A stretch of DNA of 64,000 nt from Streptococcus oralis (GCF_021497885.1 NZ_CP046523.1:1779501-1843500); one strand, 5' to 3'. Positions 1 to 9,875 are shown, counted from the stretch's first letter. Notes: generated from the sequence alone by a model not told the origin. Numbers and translations are program-made.

Positions 1-1840
1 TATAGCCGACACAATGTCCATTCGATTTGATTTGTAAAATGATTCGTGCTTTTTGATCAGGAGAGAGTTTGGCAAAGACAGTCACCTTCTCAACTGCTTG
101 GGCCAACTCTTCGTCCGTCATGGCTTCGATATCAGAACCCAACAAGATTTGATCAACGTCTAAACCAACTTTTTCGCAAACTGCTTGGGTTACCTTCTCA
201 TTGTCTCCCGTCAAGATCTTTGTTTGAACACCGTGTTCTAACAAAGCTTGGATAGCAGGTGCTGCTGATGGTTTTGGTGGATCTAGAAAGGCAAGATATC
301 CTGTTAGAATCATCTCTTTTTCATCTTCAACTGAGTAAGCGAAACCTTCTTTTAGGCCTGTTTTATAAGCGACTCCCAAGACTCGCAATCCCTGTTGATT
401 GAGTTGGTCCACTTCTTTTAAGATTTCCACTCGGATATCATCCGTCAGAGGACTAATCTGACCTTGATATTCCACATGGGTTGAAATCGCAAGCATTTCC
501 TCTAGGGCGCCCTTGGTTACCAAACTAACAACTTCGTTCTCATCCTTGACGATGACACTCATCCGTCTACGCTCAAAGTCAAAGGGCAATTCATCTATTT
601 TTTGGAATCTAGTATCCAAATTTTGTAGAATAGCGTGTTCTTTAGCTTCTTTTTCAGTTCTACTGATAATGGCACGGTCCATCAAGTTTTTCAATCCCGT
701 TTGAAAATAGGAATTGAGATAGGCACGTCTCAACACAGACAAATCCAAATCTCCATGTATATCCAAAGGATATTCAAGGACAATTTCGTCTTGGGTAAGG
801 GTTCCCGTTTTATCCGTGCATAGAATATCAATAGCACCTAGATCTTGTATGGCATTGAGTTTTTTGATGACGACTTTTTCCTTGGCCATGATAATGGAGC
901 CTTTTGCTAGACTGGCCGTGATGATCATAGGAAGCATCTCAGGTGTGAGCCCGACACCCACACTCAAGGCAAATACACCAGCTTCTAACCAATCTCCATC
1001 TGTCAAGCCATTGGAGAGAAACACGATGGGAACCATGACTAACATCAAACGGATTAAGAGCCAAGAGATGCTGTTCATCTCCCGCTCAAAAGAGGTCGGT
1101 TCGTCATAGGTATTGAGGGTCTGCTCGATTTCTCCCATCATGGTGTCATCACCGACTGCTAGAATCAAAGTCTTAGCACTTCCTGATATCACATTGGTTC
1201 CCATAAAGGCGAGCGCTTCTGCTTCTAGTAGACTATCAAAGTTTAACTGACTCATTTTTGACAAGGCTAGTTTCTCAACCGAGTCACTTTCACCTGTCAA
1301 ACCAGACTGTTGGACAAAGAAATCACGTGATTCAATTAAAATGAGGTCTGCTGGAATCATGTCCCCAGCACTTAATTTGACTATATCTCCAACGACCAAA
1401 TCTTCAATTGCGACCTCTAAACTCTGGTCTTCGCGAATAACTGTGGCTGTGTTCACAATCATTTTTGATAGATTGGTCGCAGCCTTGTCACTCCGCAGTT
1501 CTTGGACAAAGCGTATGCCACCAGAGATTAGAACGAGAACAACGATGATGATAGAAGTCGTCGGATCTTCTTGTCCAGGCTTCGCCAACCAGACATTGGT
1601 CACCATGGAAATCATAGCGATGACAAGAAGGATGATTGTAAATGGATTGATAATAGATTCGTAAATCTTTTTGAGGATACTGTCTTCTTGACCCTTGGTG
1701 ATGGTGTTTTCGCCATATAGGTCACGATTTTTTCCCACCTGCTCCTCAGTCAAGCCTGTTAGACTTGTCTTATAAAAAGATAGAGTTTCGTTTAAAGGTG
1801 TGTGAATAGCTGTTGCTAATCTTTCTTTTGTAGTTTTCAT
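1..1840 (-). CDS. mgtA: Mg2+-translocating P-type ATPase, MgtA type (partial, C-terminus outside window)
   Basis: The first 613 codons of a P-type cation pump that imports Mg2+ across the membrane using ATP. Translation from the ATG at 1838-1840 shows an N-terminal cytoplasmic segment, the first transmembrane pair, the actuator motif TGES, the fourth-helix motif PEMLP typical of MgtA/MgtB pumps, and the phosphorylation motif DKTGTLT near 810-835, followed by the nucleotide-binding domain. The frame is open to base 1, so the last membrane helices lie outside. The start is preceded by TAGGAGAAACC. The gene sits behind a Mg2+ riboswitch and a short leader ORF, which independently supports the substrate. 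A Ca2+ P-type ATPase is the alternative, but PEMLP and the M-box argue against it. Confidence 0.93.
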   Translation of the reverse strand, partial: MKTTKERLATAIHTPLNETLSFYKTSLTGLTEEQVGKNRDLYGENTITKGQEDSILKKIYESIINPFTIILLVIAMISMVTNVWLAKPGQEDPTTSIIIVVLVLISGGIRFVQELRSDKAATNLSKMIVNTATVIREDQSLEVAIEDLVVGDIVKLSAGDMIPADLILIESRDFFVQQSGLTGESDSVEKLALSKMSQLNFDSLLEAEALAFMGTNVISGSAKTLILAVGDDTMMGEIEQTLNTYDEPTSFEREMNSISWLLIRLMLVMVPIVFLSNGLTDGDWLEAGVFALSVGVGLTPEMLPMIITASLAKGSIIMAKEKVVIKKLNAIQDLGAIDILCTDKTGTLTQDEIVLEYPLDIHGDLDLSVLRRAYLNSYFQTGLKNLMDRAIISRTEKEAKEHAILQNLDTRFQKIDELPFDFERRRMSVIVKDENEVVSLVTKGALEEMLAISTHVEYQGQISPLTDDIRVEILKEVDQLNQQGLRVLGVAYKTGLKEGFAYSVEDEKEMILTGYLAFLDPPKPSAAPAIQALLEHGVQTKILTGDNEKVTQAVCEKVGLDVDQILLGSDIEAMTDEELAQAVEKVTVFAKLSPDQKARIILQIKSNGHCVGY

Positions 1841-1876
1841 TGGTTTCTCCTATCTGGTATGAATGATGTGTTTCAT

Positions 1877-1934
1877 ACACAGAGACCAATCACTTTATAA
1901 GGGCAGAACGACACAAATCAGCGATTGGCTGTGT
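1877..1934 (-). promoter_or_regulatory. Inverted repeat overlapping the leader ORF, upstream of mgtA
   Basis: ACACAG-AGA-CCAATC (1877-1891) is complementary to GATTGGCTGTGT (1923-1934): twelve pairs with a three-base bulge. One arm lies inside the leader ORF and the other just after its stop, about 40 bases before mgtA. A translating ribosome would open it, so it could couple leader translation to mgtA expression. Confidence 0.5.
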
Positions 1935-1966
1935 ATGTGCGGTTCTGGATGATCGTCAATTTGCAT
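1895..1966 (-). CDS. 23-aa leader peptide upstream of mgtA
   Basis: Short ORF beginning MQIDDHPEPHIH and ending VVLPL, lying between the riboswitch hairpin and mgtA. The ATG at 1964-1966 has a strong ribosome binding site (AAAGGAG, 7 bases upstream), which is rare for a chance ORF. The first eight codons include two Asp, one Glu and two Pro. The family precedent is Salmonella MgtL, an Asp/Pro-rich leader that destabilises ribosomes at low Mg2+ and so controls mgtA. The second half of the ORF overlaps one arm of an inverted repeat (1877-1891 and 1923-1934). That it is translated is inferred from the ribosome binding site; the regulatory role is inference by analogy. Confidence 0.6.
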   Translation of the reverse strand: MQIDDHPEPHIHSQSLICVVLPL

Positions 1967-2001
1967 CGTTTGTCTCCTTTCCTTGTTCTAAAACAGTAGA
2001 A

Positions 2002-2026
2002 AATCCTGCCATAAAATGGCAGGATT
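2002..2026 (-). terminator. Terminator-like hairpin of the M-box leader
   Basis: AATCCTGCCAT and ATGGCAGGATT form a perfect 11-bp stem with a three-base loop, directly after the M-box in the minus direction. It is followed by only a short T stretch. Its position fits the expression platform of the riboswitch: the premature stop used when Mg2+ is plentiful. Confidence 0.75.
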
Positions 2027-2039
2027 GAAAAACTAATTA

Positions 2040-2190
2040 TCTGTTTTTTCGTTCAAGCTTTAACTCCATAGGGCAATGAAATGAGCTTAGTCTTGGCCTT
2101 CGCGACCAGGACTGTTGACCAACGAGTAGTGTCTCCACTGCTTTGCGGTAGTCATCCGTATCCCTATGGTAGCCTCACCTACCGTTTTCG
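2040..2190 (-). ncRNA. M-box (ykoK) Mg2+-sensing riboswitch
   Basis: Read on the minus strand the leader contains GGTAGGTGAGGCTACC, then a GCAAAGCAGTGGAGACACTA segment, GGTCAACAG, GGCCAAGACTAAGCTCATTT and GCCCTATGG, in the order of the M-box consensus. M-box RNA folds tightly around several Mg2+ ions and turns off downstream Mg2+ transport genes. A perfect terminator-like hairpin and mgtA follow, and a well-formed promoter lies just upstream. The outer boundaries are approximate. Confidence 0.92.
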
Positions 2191-2196
2191 TCTATC

Positions 2197-2225
2197 AGTA
2201 TAAACCTTTAAAATATAAAAGTCAA
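2197..2225 (-). promoter_or_regulatory. Promoter of the M-box/mgtA transcript
   Basis: Minus-strand TTGACT (2220-2225) and TATACT (2197-2202) are separated by 17 bases, placing the start of transcription near 2190, exactly at the 5' edge of the M-box. Confidence 0.8.
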
Positions 2226-2243
2226 TGATTTATCATAATTTTC

Positions 2244-3305
2244 TTAAATAACAATTAATTCTTTTGGAGCTAGAGTCAACAATTCGCAACCGTTATCTGT
2301 AATTAAGATATCATCTTCAATACGAACCCCGTATTTACCTTCAATATAGATACCCGGTTCATCAGTCAAGACCATACCAGATTTAATGACTTCTTTCGAA
2401 GTTTGGCTAAAGTAAGGTTCTTCGTGGATGTCCAGTCCGATACCGTGACCAATACCGTGGGTAAAGTAGTCGCCATAGCCTGCCTCGGTGATAATATCGC
2501 GAGGGATTTTGTCAAAGTCACGGAAACCTAGACCTGCCTTGGCTTGGTCAACCAGAGCTTGGTTAGCTTTCAGAACTGTGTTGTAGATTTCTGCCTGCTC
2601 GTCACTGACATGACCGAGGTAGATGGTCCGTGTCATATCGCTAACATAGTGGTCGTAGAGACAGCCGAAGTCCATGGTGATGGCTTCTCCCGCTTCAACC
2701 GGTTTGTGCATTGGATGGGCATGGGGTTTGGAAGAGTTGATGCCACTTGCTAAAATGGTATCAAAAGACAAGCCTGCCGCTCCCAACTCACGCATACGGA
2801 AGTCAAGGAAGTTGGCAATTTCAATCTCAGTTTTTCCTGGTTTGATAAAGTCAAGTGCATCTCGGAAAGCTTGGTCTGAGATAGAACAAGCCTTGCGAAT
2901 AGTCGCAATCTCTTTCTCATCCTTAATCATACGGAGCGCTTCAACAAACTGAGTCTGCGGAAACAAGTCGATTCCCGCAAAAGCTGCCTGCATACGGTGG
3001 TAATAAGAGACCGAAATCTCGTCCTCAAAACCGGTGCGAGACAAACCCATATCCTTAACGATGCCTGCAATAACAGCCAATTCATCACGATCAGCCACAA
3101 TTTCAAAATCTGTCACTTCTTGCTTAGCTGCAATGATATAGCGAGAGTCTGTCACCAAAACCTGACGGTCACGGCTGATAAAAACTGTTCCGTTCGAACC
3201 CCAAAAGCCAGTCAAGTAGTAAACATTTTTAAGGTTGTTGATAATGATTCCATCTAGTTCTTTTTCTTGCATTTTAGCTAGAAATGCTTGCACACGTTTA
3301 TTCAT
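2244..3305 (-). CDS. pepP: Xaa-Pro peptidase, M24B family
   Basis: A 353-residue cytoplasmic metallopeptidase that cleaves the bond next to proline in short peptides. Residues 1-125 form the creatinase N-domain and about 130-350 the pita-bread catalytic domain. The five metal ligands are visible: Asp212 (MDFG), Asp223 (VSDMTRT), His287 ([12 protein letters not shown]), Glu316 (TDEPGIY) and Glu330 (VRIEDD). It overlaps the end of uvrA by 8 bp, so the two are probably cotranscribed. PepP (aminopeptidase P) and PepQ (prolidase) cannot be told apart from the sequence alone, hence some doubt about the symbol. Confidence 0.9.
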   Translation of the reverse strand: MNKRVQAFLAKMQEKELDGIIINNLKNVYYLTGFWGSNGTVFISRDRQVLVTDSRYIIAAKQEVTDFEIVADRDELAVIAGIVKDMGLSRTGFEDEISVSYYHRMQAAFAGIDLFPQTQFVEALRMIKDEKEIATIRKACSISDQAFRDALDFIKPGKTEIEIANFLDFRMRELGAAGLSFDTILASGINSSKPHAHPMHKPVEAGEAITMDFGCLYDHYVSDMTRTIYLGHVSDEQAEIYNTVLKANQALVDQAKAGLGFRDFDKIPRDIITEAGYGDYFTHGIGHGIGLDIHEEPYFSQTSKEVIKSGMVLTDEPGIYIEGKYGVRIEDDILITDNGCELLTLAPKELIVI

Positions 3306-6129
3306 GATGTAACTTTCCTTTCAAATAGTGTCCTGTGTAGCTGGCTTCATTGCCCGCTACTTCTTCTGGAGTTCCTGTTGCGATGATGGTTCCACCACCG
3401 ACACCGCCCTCAGGTCCCAAATCGATGATATGGTCTGCCGTCTTGATGACATCCAAATTGTGCTCGATGACGAGGACTGTATTGCCATCGTCGACAAAGC
3501 GAGCTAAGACCTTGAGCAAGCGAGCAATGTCCTCAGTATGAAGCCCTGTCGTTGGCTCATCCAGAATGTAGAAAGATTTTCCTGTCGAGCGTTTGTGGAG
3601 TTCACTAGCCAACTTCATACGTTGGGCTTCTCCCCCTGAAAGGGTCGTAGCTGGTTGCCCTAACGTTACATAGCCCAGCCCCACATCCTTGATGGTCTGA
3701 AGTTTGCGTTGAATCTTAGGAATGTGTTGGAAGAACTCTACCGCATCGTTGACGGTCATATCCAAGACTTGCGAGATATTCTTTTCCTTGTAGTGGACTT
3801 CAAGGGTTTCACTATTGTAGCGGGTTCCGTGGCAGACCTCACAAGCAACGTAAACATCTGGCAAGAAATGCATCTCAATCTTGATAATCCCGTCACCTGA
3901 GCAGGCTTCACAACGACCACCCTTGACGTTGAAACTGAAACGGCCCTTCTTGTAACCACGAATCTTGGCTTCATTTGTCTGGGCAAAGAGGTCACGTATA
4001 TCATCAAAAACTCCCGTATAAGTAGCTGGGTTAGACCTTGGCGTCCGTCCGATAGGGCTCTGGTCAATGTCAATCAAGCGGTCTACATGCTCAATCCCCG
4101 TAATCGTTTTAAACTTACCAGGTTTGTCTGAATTGCGGTTAAGCTTTTGAGCGATAGCTTTTTTGAGAATGCCGTTAATCAAAGTCGATTTCCCTGAGCC
4201 AGATACCCCCGTCACCGCGATGAATTTTCCTAGTGGGAAGCGAGCAGTGATATTTTGCAAGTTGTTCTCACGCGCTCCTGTCACCTCGATAAAGCGGCCA
4301 TTTCCGACACGGCGCTCTTCTGGTACTGGAATGGCACGTTTACCTGACAAGTACTGGCCTGTGATGGACTTGCTGTTGCGAGCCACCTGTTTGGGCGTAC
4401 CTGCGGCAACAATCTCTCCACCAAAAACACCCGCACCAGGACCAACGTCAATCAGATAATCCGCCTCACGCATGGTGTCTTCGTCGTGTTCCACTACAAT
4501 GAGAGTATTGCCCAAATCACGCATCTTTTTGAGACTGGCAATGAGACGGTCATTATCCCTCTGGTGGAGACCAATCGACGGCTCATCCAGGATATAGAGG
4601 ACACCTGATAGGTTAGACCCAATTTGGGTCGCCAAGCGAATACGCTGGCTCTCACCACCTGAAAGGGTACCTGCCGAACGCGACAGCGTCAGATAGTTGA
4701 GCCCCACGTTATTGAGGAAGGTCAATCGATCCTTGATTTCCTTGAGAATAGGACGGGCGATGATGGCTTCATTTTCAGACAAGGTCAACTGACTCACCAA
4801 CTCCAAGTGGTCTGCGATAGACAGGTCTGAGATTTCACCGATATGTGGCCCTTGCTCACCACCCACACGGACAGACAAGGCCTGGTCATTGAGACGGTAG
4901 CCGTGGCAAGTTCCGCAGGTTAGCTCATTCATGTAGAGACGCATCTGGGTGCGTGTGTAATCACTGTTAGTCTCATGGTAACGACGCTTGATATTATTGA
5001 CAACCCCCTCAAAAGGAATGTCAATGTCGCGCACACCGCCAAATTCATTTTCATAATGGAAATGGAATTCCTTGCCATCAGAACCATAGAGAATCAAGTT
5101 CTTATCTTCTTCTGACAAGTCCTCAAAGGGCTTATCCACATCCACTCCAAAGGCTGTCATGGCCTGCTCTAGCATATTTGGATAGTAGTTAGACGAGATA
5201 GGATTCCAAGGTGCCAGCGCCCCCTCACGTAAGGTTTTGCTAGAGTCTGGCACTACCAAGTCAGTATCAACCTCCAGCTTGATGCCCAAACCGTCACACT
5301 CACTACAAGAGCCAAAAGGAGCATTAAAGGAGAAGAGACGAGGCTCTAACTCTGGTACGGTAAAACCACAAACCGGGCAGGCATAATGCTCAGAGAAGAG
5401 CAACTCAGAATCGTCCATAGTGTCGATAATCACATAGCCTTCTGCGATACGAAGGGCAGCCTCGATTGAGTCAAAAAGTCGGCTACGGATGCCCTCCTTG
5501 ATGACAATACGGTCAACCACGACATCGATATTGTGTTGCTTGCTCTTGGACAGCTCTGGAACTTCGGTCACATCATAGACCTCCCCATCCACTCGGACAC
5601 GGACATAACCGTCTTTCTGAACCTTTTCAATGACACTCTTATGTTGCCCTTTTTTCTTACGAATGACAGGAGCTAAGATTTGCAGGCGCTGGCGTTCTGG
5701 CAATTCTAAGACCTTATCCACGATTTGCTCTACAGAAGAGGCCTTGATGGCCCCATGCCCGTTGATACAGTAAGGCGTCCCCACACGTGCGTAGAGGAGA
5801 CGCAGATAGTCATTGATTTCAGTCGTTGTTCCAACGGTCGAGCGCGGGTTTTTGCTGGTGGTTTTCTGGTCGATGGAAATAGCTGGGCTGAGGCCATCAA
5901 TGGCATCTACATCTGGTTTTTCCATATTGCCCAAGAACTGACGAGCGTAGGCTGACAAGCTCTCTACATAGCGGCGTTGCCCCTCAGCATAGAGGGTATC
6001 AAAAGCTAGACTGGATTTCCCAGAACCTGACAAGCCCGTTACGACGACCAGCTTGTCTCTAGGAATCTCCACATCGATATTTTTTAAGTTATGGGCACGT
6101 GCCCCATGAATCACAATTTTATCTTGCAT
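3298..6129 (-). CDS. uvrA: Excinuclease ABC subunit A
   Basis: The damage-recognition ATPase of nucleotide excision repair, acting with UvrB and UvrC on bulky DNA lesions. Two ABC cassettes are present, with GLSGSGKSS near residue 33 and GVSGSGKST in the second half, two LSGGE signatures, and CxxC zinc modules (for example CPVCGF and CEACSGDG). I chose the start at 6129 ([17 protein letters not shown]), giving 943 residues as is usual for the family; the ATG 11 codons upstream has no ribosome binding site. It is the first gene of a uvrA-pepP unit, divergent from corA. Confidence 0.97.
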   Translation of the reverse strand: MQDKIVIHGARAHNLKNIDVEIPRDKLVVVTGLSGSGKSSLAFDTLYAEGQRRYVESLSAYARQFLGNMEKPDVDAIDGLSPAISIDQKTTSKNPRSTVGTTTEINDYLRLLYARVGTPYCINGHGAIKASSVEQIVDKVLELPERQRLQILAPVIRKKKGQHKSVIEKVQKDGYVRVRVDGEVYDVTEVPELSKSKQHNIDVVVDRIVIKEGIRSRLFDSIEAALRIAEGYVIIDTMDDSELLFSEHYACPVCGFTVPELEPRLFSFNAPFGSCSECDGLGIKLEVDTDLVVPDSSKTLREGALAPWNPISSNYYPNMLEQAMTAFGVDVDKPFEDLSEEDKNLILYGSDGKEFHFHYENEFGGVRDIDIPFEGVVNNIKRRYHETNSDYTRTQMRLYMNELTCGTCHGYRLNDQALSVRVGGEQGPHIGEISDLSIADHLELVSQLTLSENEAIIARPILKEIKDRLTFLNNVGLNYLTLSRSAGTLSGGESQRIRLATQIGSNLSGVLYILDEPSIGLHQRDNDRLIASLKKMRDLGNTLIVVEHDEDTMREADYLIDVGPGAGVFGGEIVAAGTPKQVARNSKSITGQYLSGKRAIPVPEERRVGNGRFIEVTGARENNLQNITARFPLGKFIAVTGVSGSGKSTLINGILKKAIAQKLNRNSDKPGKFKTITGIEHVDRLIDIDQSPIGRTPRSNPATYTGVFDDIRDLFAQTNEAKIRGYKKGRFSFNVKGGRCEACSGDGIIKIEMHFLPDVYVACEVCHGTRYNSETLEVHYKEKNISQVLDMTVNDAVEFFQHIPKIQRKLQTIKDVGLGYVTLGQPATTLSGGEAQRMKLASELHKRSTGKSFYILDEPTTGLHTEDIARLLKVLARFVDDGNTVLVIEHNLDVIKTADHIIDLGPEGGVGGGTIIATGTPEEVAGNEASYTGHYLKGKLHHE

Positions 6130-6210
6130 CTTTGTTCTTTCTAGTCCATTGTTGCTTTCCATTATACCAAAAAATGTGAAATTCTATTACCCAAAAAGCT
6201 GTTTTTATAG

Positions 6211-6216
6211 TATAAT
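6211..6216 (+). promoter_or_regulatory. -10 element for corA
   Basis: TATAAT lies 50 bases upstream of the corA start. No good -35 is visible at the expected distance. Confidence 0.5.
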
Positions 6217-6265
6217 AGTACGGTGCAAAAAATGAATCACTGAATAGTAGGAAAGGATAGGGGAT

Positions 6266-7210
6266 ATGAAACAAGTTTTTCTCTCAACAACAACTGAATT
6301 TAAAGAGATCGACACGCTTGAACCGGGTACTTGGATCAACCTCGTCAATCCTACACAAAATGAATCGTTGGAAATCGCCAACGCCTTCGATATCGACATC
6401 ACCGACCTCCGAGCACCACTTGATGCGGAAGAAATGTCCCGTATTACCATCGAAGATGAGTACACTTTGATCATCGTGGACGTTCCCATCACAGAGGAGA
6501 GAAACAACCGCACCTACTACGTAACGATTCCGCTTGGGATTATCATCACCGAGGAGACCATTATCACTACCTGCTTGGAACCTCTCCCAGTTCTCGATGT
6601 CTTTATCAACCGTAGACTGCGCAACTTTTACACCTTCATGCGTTCACGCTTTATCTTCCAGATTCTCTACCGCAACGCAGAGCTTTACCTTACGGCCCTT
6701 CGTTCGATCGACCGTAAGAGTGAACAAATCGAAAGTCAACTTCACAAGTCTACTCGAAACGAAGAACTGATCGAGCTCATGGAATTGGAAAAGACCATCG
6801 TCTATTTCAAGGCCTCACTTAAGACAAACGAGCGCGTGATTAAGAAATTGACCAGTGCAACTAGCAATATCAAGAAATACCTAGAGGACCAAGACCTGCT
6901 CGAAGATACCCTGATTGAAACCCAACAGGCCATTGAGATGGCAGATATCTATGGAAACGTCCTTCACTCTATGACAGAGACTTTCGCCTCTATCATTTCC
7001 AACAACCAGAACAACATCATGAAGACTCTGGCTCTCGTGACCATTGTCATGTCTGTCCCAACCATGATCTTCTCAGCCTACGGGATGAACTTTAAGGATA
7101 ATGAAATCCCTCTGAACGGTGAGCCACACGCCTTCTGGTTAATCGTCTTTATCGCCTTTGCTATGAGTGTCTCGCTCACTCTCTATCTCATCCATAAAAA
7201 ATGGTTCTAA
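6266..7210 (+). CDS. corA: CorA-family divalent metal ion channel
   Basis: A 314-residue membrane protein of the CorA/MIT family, which forms pentameric Mg2+ channels. A long acidic N-terminal cytoplasmic domain is followed by a helical stalk and two C-terminal transmembrane segments. The hallmark YGMNF motif sits at the end of the first one (SAYGMNF). The protein ends in the usual basic tail (HKKWF). It is divergent from uvrA, and the DUF1129 gene follows with its ribosome binding site touching the corA stop codon, so the two are probably cotranscribed. Confidence 0.95.
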   Translation: MKQVFLSTTTEFKEIDTLEPGTWINLVNPTQNESLEIANAFDIDITDLRAPLDAEEMSRITIEDEYTLIIVDVPITEERNNRTYYVTIPLGIIITEETIITTCLEPLPVLDVFINRRLRNFYTFMRSRFIFQILYRNAELYLTALRSIDRKSEQIESQLHKSTRNEELIELMELEKTIVYFKASLKTNERVIKKLTSATSNIKKYLEDQDLLEDTLIETQQAIEMADIYGNVLHSMTETFASIISNNQNNIMKTLALVTIVMSVPTMIFSAYGMNFKDNEIPLNGEPHAFWLIVFIAFAMSVSLTLYLIHKKWF

Positions 7211-7221
7211 GAGGAATCCCT

Positions 7222-7899
7222 ATGTCTCAGATTGATTTACAAAAACTAACTAAGAAAAACCAAGAGTTTATCCACATCGCTACCCAACAATTTCTCAAAG
7301 ATGGTAAAACTGACGCTGAAATCAAAGCTGTCTTTGAGGAAGTTATTCCTAAAATCCTTGAAGAGCAAGCCAAAGGTACGACGGCGCGTTCCCTCTACGG
7401 AGCTCCAACCCATTGGGCTCATAGCTTCACTGTCAAGGAGCAATATGAAAAAGAGCATCCAAAAGAAAATGACGATCCAAAACTCATGATTATGGACTCA
7501 GCCCTTTTTATCACCAGTCTCTTTGCATTGGTTAGCGCTCTAACTACCTTCTTCTCTACAGATCAGGCTATTGGCTATGGGTTGATTACCCTCTTGTTGG
7601 TTGGACTTGTAGGAGGACTTGCCTTCTACTTGATGTACTACTTTGTCTACCAGTACTATGGACCAGACACAGACCGTAGCCAACGTCCTCCATTCTGGAA
7701 GTCAATCCTCGTCATTCTGGCCTCTATGGTCCTTTGGTTGGTTGTCTTCTTTGCAACAAGCTTCCTACCGGCCAGCCTCAATCCAGTCCTTGCTCCATTG
7801 CCTTTGGCTATCCTAGGAGCGGCTCTTCTCGCCCTTCGCTTCTATCTCAAGAAACGTTTCAACATCCGAAGTGCAAGCGCGGGCCCATCACGTTATTAA
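7222..7899 (+). CDS. DUF1129 family membrane protein
   Basis: 225 residues when started at the ATG at 7222, which has AGAGG seven bases upstream; an in-frame ATG at 7201 lies inside corA. The N-terminal half is soluble and charged. The C-terminal half holds four hydrophobic segments, consistent with DUF1129 membrane proteins (YhgE/YdfH-like group in streptococci). It ends with a basic tail (KKRFNIRSASAGPSRY). Function is unknown. Location directly after corA is conserved in my recollection of pneumococcus, which hints at a link to Mg2+ or envelope homeostasis, but nothing in the sequence proves it. Confidence 0.8.
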   Translation: MSQIDLQKLTKKNQEFIHIATQQFLKDGKTDAEIKAVFEEVIPKILEEQAKGTTARSLYGAPTHWAHSFTVKEQYEKEHPKENDDPKLMIMDSALFITSLFALVSALTTFFSTDQAIGYGLITLLLVGLVGGLAFYLMYYFVYQYYGPDTDRSQRPPFWKSILVILASMVLWLVVFFATSFLPASLNPVLAPLPLAILGAALLALRFYLKKRFNIRSASAGPSRY

Positions 7900-7914
7900 G
7901 AAAAGTGAAAAGCT

Positions 7915-8262
7915 ATGGCATATAGTCAATCTTTAGCTCAGCAGATTCGAAAAATTCTAGCACTCAAACTTCCTCCCCAAATTTTCGAAGAAGAGTTAGA
8001 AGAAAAGAAACTGTTTGGTGGCCTGGCCTTTATGATTCGTGGGAAAATGGTCCTTACAGTCAGTTCCAGAAAGGACGAACTGGTTATGGTGAGAATTGGC
8101 AAAGAAATGGAAAAGCAAGTTCTACCCCGAATAGGAGCTCATACTACATTGATGAGAGGGCGACGTTATCATGGCTATATAGACCTAGATATAGAAGGTC
8201 AAAAAGAACTTCCTTACTGGATTGATTTAGCCCTCTCCTATAATCAAGAGTTGACCAAGTGA
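7915..8262 (+). CDS. TfoX/Sxy N-terminal-like small protein
   Basis: A 115-residue soluble protein. The core KKLFGGLAFMIRGKMVLTV matches the TfoX N-terminal fold (FGGxxFxxxGKM), followed by a basic stretch GRRYHGYIDL and a C-terminal helix. In gamma-proteobacteria TfoX controls competence, but stand-alone N-domain proteins of Firmicutes have no known role. The start follows 15 bases after the DUF1129 stop with AGAAAAG upstream, so it probably shares the corA transcript. A terminator follows. Confidence 0.72.
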   Translation: MAYSQSLAQQIRKILALKLPPQIFEEELEEKKLFGGLAFMIRGKMVLTVSSRKDELVMVRIGKEMEKQVLPRIGAHTTLMRGRRYHGYIDLDIEGQKELPYWIDLALSYNQELTK

Positions 8263-8292
8263 CGCATATCTAGTGAGATTAGAAAAACGAAA

Positions 8293-8319
8293 AGCAACTG
8301 CTCAGGCGGTTGCTTTTTA
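8293..8319 (+). terminator. Rho-independent terminator after the corA operon
   Basis: AGCAACTGC (8293-8301) pairs with GCGGTTGCT (8306-8314), loop TCAG, followed by a T run. Confidence 0.9.
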
Positions 8320-8418
8320 CTACTTTCTTGATTTAAAAGCATTCTTCTGACATTCGCCATAGCTTTCTCTTATCTTTTTTGATAAAATAGGCTCAATCAA
8401 TTTCTAGGAGGATGAGAT

Positions 8419-9453
8419 ATGGTTTCTACAATTGGTATTGTTAGTTTATCTAGTGGCATTATCGGAGAGGATTTTGTCAAACACGAAGTGGAATTGGGTA
8501 TCCAACGCCTCAAGGATTTGGGACTCAATCCTGTCTTTTTGCCCCATTCGTTAAAAGGCTTGGACTTTATCAAGGATCATCCTGAAGCACGTGCAGAGGA
8601 TTTGATGCAGGCCTTTTCGGACGATAGCATCGACATGATCCTATGCGCCATCGGTGGGGATGATACCTATCGTTTGCTACCTTATCTTTTTGAAAATGAC
8701 CAGCTTCAAAAGGTTATCAAACCAAAGATTTTTCTTGGCTTCTCGGATACCACTATGAACCACCTTATGTTGCACAAACTAGGGGTCAAGACTTTTTATG
8801 GGCAATCCTTTCTAACAGACATTTGTGAATTGGATAAAGAGATGTTGCCCTATAGTCTCCACTACTTTAAAGAATTGATAGAGATGGGAAGAATCTCAGA
8901 AATCCGCCCTAGCGACGTTTGGTATGAAGAACGGACTGACTTTAGTCCCACGGCCCTGGGAACAGCTCGTATCAGTCATGCAAATACTGGTTTTGACTTG
9001 TTGCAAGGAAATACCCAGTTTGAGGGAGAAATCCTCGGCGGTTGCCTTGAGTCTCTCTATGATATCTTTGACAACTCTCGATACGCAGATAGCACGGAGC
9101 TCTGCCAAAAATACAAACTCTTCCCTGACTTATCCGACTGGGAAGGAAAGATTCTCTTACTAGAAACAAGTGAAGAAAAGCCTGAGCCTGATGACTTCAA
9201 AAAGATGTTGCTGGCTTTGAAAGAAACTGGAATATTTGAGATAATTAGCGGTCTCTTGGTCGGAAAACCAATGGATGAAACTTTCTATGACGACTATAAG
9301 GAGACGCTATTGGATGTAGTTGACAGCAATGTCCCGATTGTCTATAATCTGAATGTCGGCCACGCAACTCCAAGAGCCATTGTGCCCTTTGGCGTTCACG
9401 CTTATGTGGATGCACAGGAGCAAGTCATTCGCTTTGACCATAACAAAAAATAA
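8419..9453 (+). CDS. S66 family serine peptidase (LD-carboxypeptidase / MccF-like)
   Basis: A 344-residue protein of the S66 family. The likely nucleophile is Ser109 in LGFSDTT, with the partner Glu in GGCLESL and the His in NVGHATPR. Family members are either LD-carboxypeptidases that trim the peptidoglycan tetrapeptide or MccF enzymes that cleave microcin C-type acyl-adenylates. The GFSDTT context and the lack of a signal peptide fit the cytoplasmic MccF-like group, but the substrate cannot be fixed here. It has its own GGAGGATGAG ribosome binding site (8408-8417) and is preceded by a terminator, so it is a separate unit. Confidence 0.85.
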   Translation: MVSTIGIVSLSSGIIGEDFVKHEVELGIQRLKDLGLNPVFLPHSLKGLDFIKDHPEARAEDLMQAFSDDSIDMILCAIGGDDTYRLLPYLFENDQLQKVIKPKIFLGFSDTTMNHLMLHKLGVKTFYGQSFLTDICELDKEMLPYSLHYFKELIEMGRISEIRPSDVWYEERTDFSPTALGTARISHANTGFDLLQGNTQFEGEILGGCLESLYDIFDNSRYADSTELCQKYKLFPDLSDWEGKILLLETSEEKPEPDDFKKMLLALKETGIFEIISGLLVGKPMDETFYDDYKETLLDVVDSNVPIVYNLNVGHATPRAIVPFGVHAYVDAQEQVIRFDHNKK

Positions 9454-9558
9454 ACAATTTCTCTATTTTTGTGCTTTGGTATTGATTTTCGTTACAATTT
9501 GTGTCTAAATTTATTGCATTTTGCTTATTTCTATGATATCTTTTTGAAGGAGGTATAT

Positions 9559-9822
9559 ATGACTAAACAAAAAATAAATCAAATTGTCGGTTCAATTGGA
9601 GCCTTTATCGGGATTATTGTATTTATCGCCTACATCCCACAAATTTTTGCCAATTTACAAGGCAACAAAGCTCAACCATTCCAGCCTTTATCCGCAGCAG
9701 TATCTTGTTTAATTTGGGTTATTTACGGGTGGACAAAAGAACCTAAGAAGGATTGGATACTAATTATTCCAAACTCAGCTGGCGTTGTCTTAGGTGGACT
9801 GACATTTCTTACTGCACTATAA
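9559..9822 (+). CDS. SemiSWEET / PQ-loop sugar transporter
   Basis: An 87-residue protein with three transmembrane helices. It carries the PQ motif in the first helix (YIPQIFANLQG) and the conserved W-x-x-Y-G in the second (LIWVIYGW). Bacterial SemiSWEETs dimerise to form a sugar uniporter. I chose the ATG at 9559 because GAAGGAGGT lies just upstream; an in-frame ATG 30 codons earlier gives an unrelated extension. The substrate is unknown. A terminator follows directly. Confidence 0.88.
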   Translation: MTKQKINQIVGSIGAFIGIIVFIAYIPQIFANLQGNKAQPFQPLSAAVSCLIWVIYGWTKEPKKDWILIIPNSAGVVLGGLTFLTAL

Positions 9823-9841
9823 AAGTTACTAGCATATAATC

Positions 9842-9875
9842 AAAAAGCTGAGATGAGTTTCTCAGCTTTTTCTCT
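9842..9875 (+). terminator. Terminator between semiSWEET and the CPBP gene
   Basis: AAAAAGCTGAG and CTCAGCTTTTT form a symmetrical stem flanked by A and T runs, so it can work in both directions for the two convergent genes. Confidence 0.9.

Noticed and set aside
8419-9453. Calling the S66 gene mccF
   Set aside because: LD-carboxypeptidases share the same catalytic residues; no microcin locus is adjacent.
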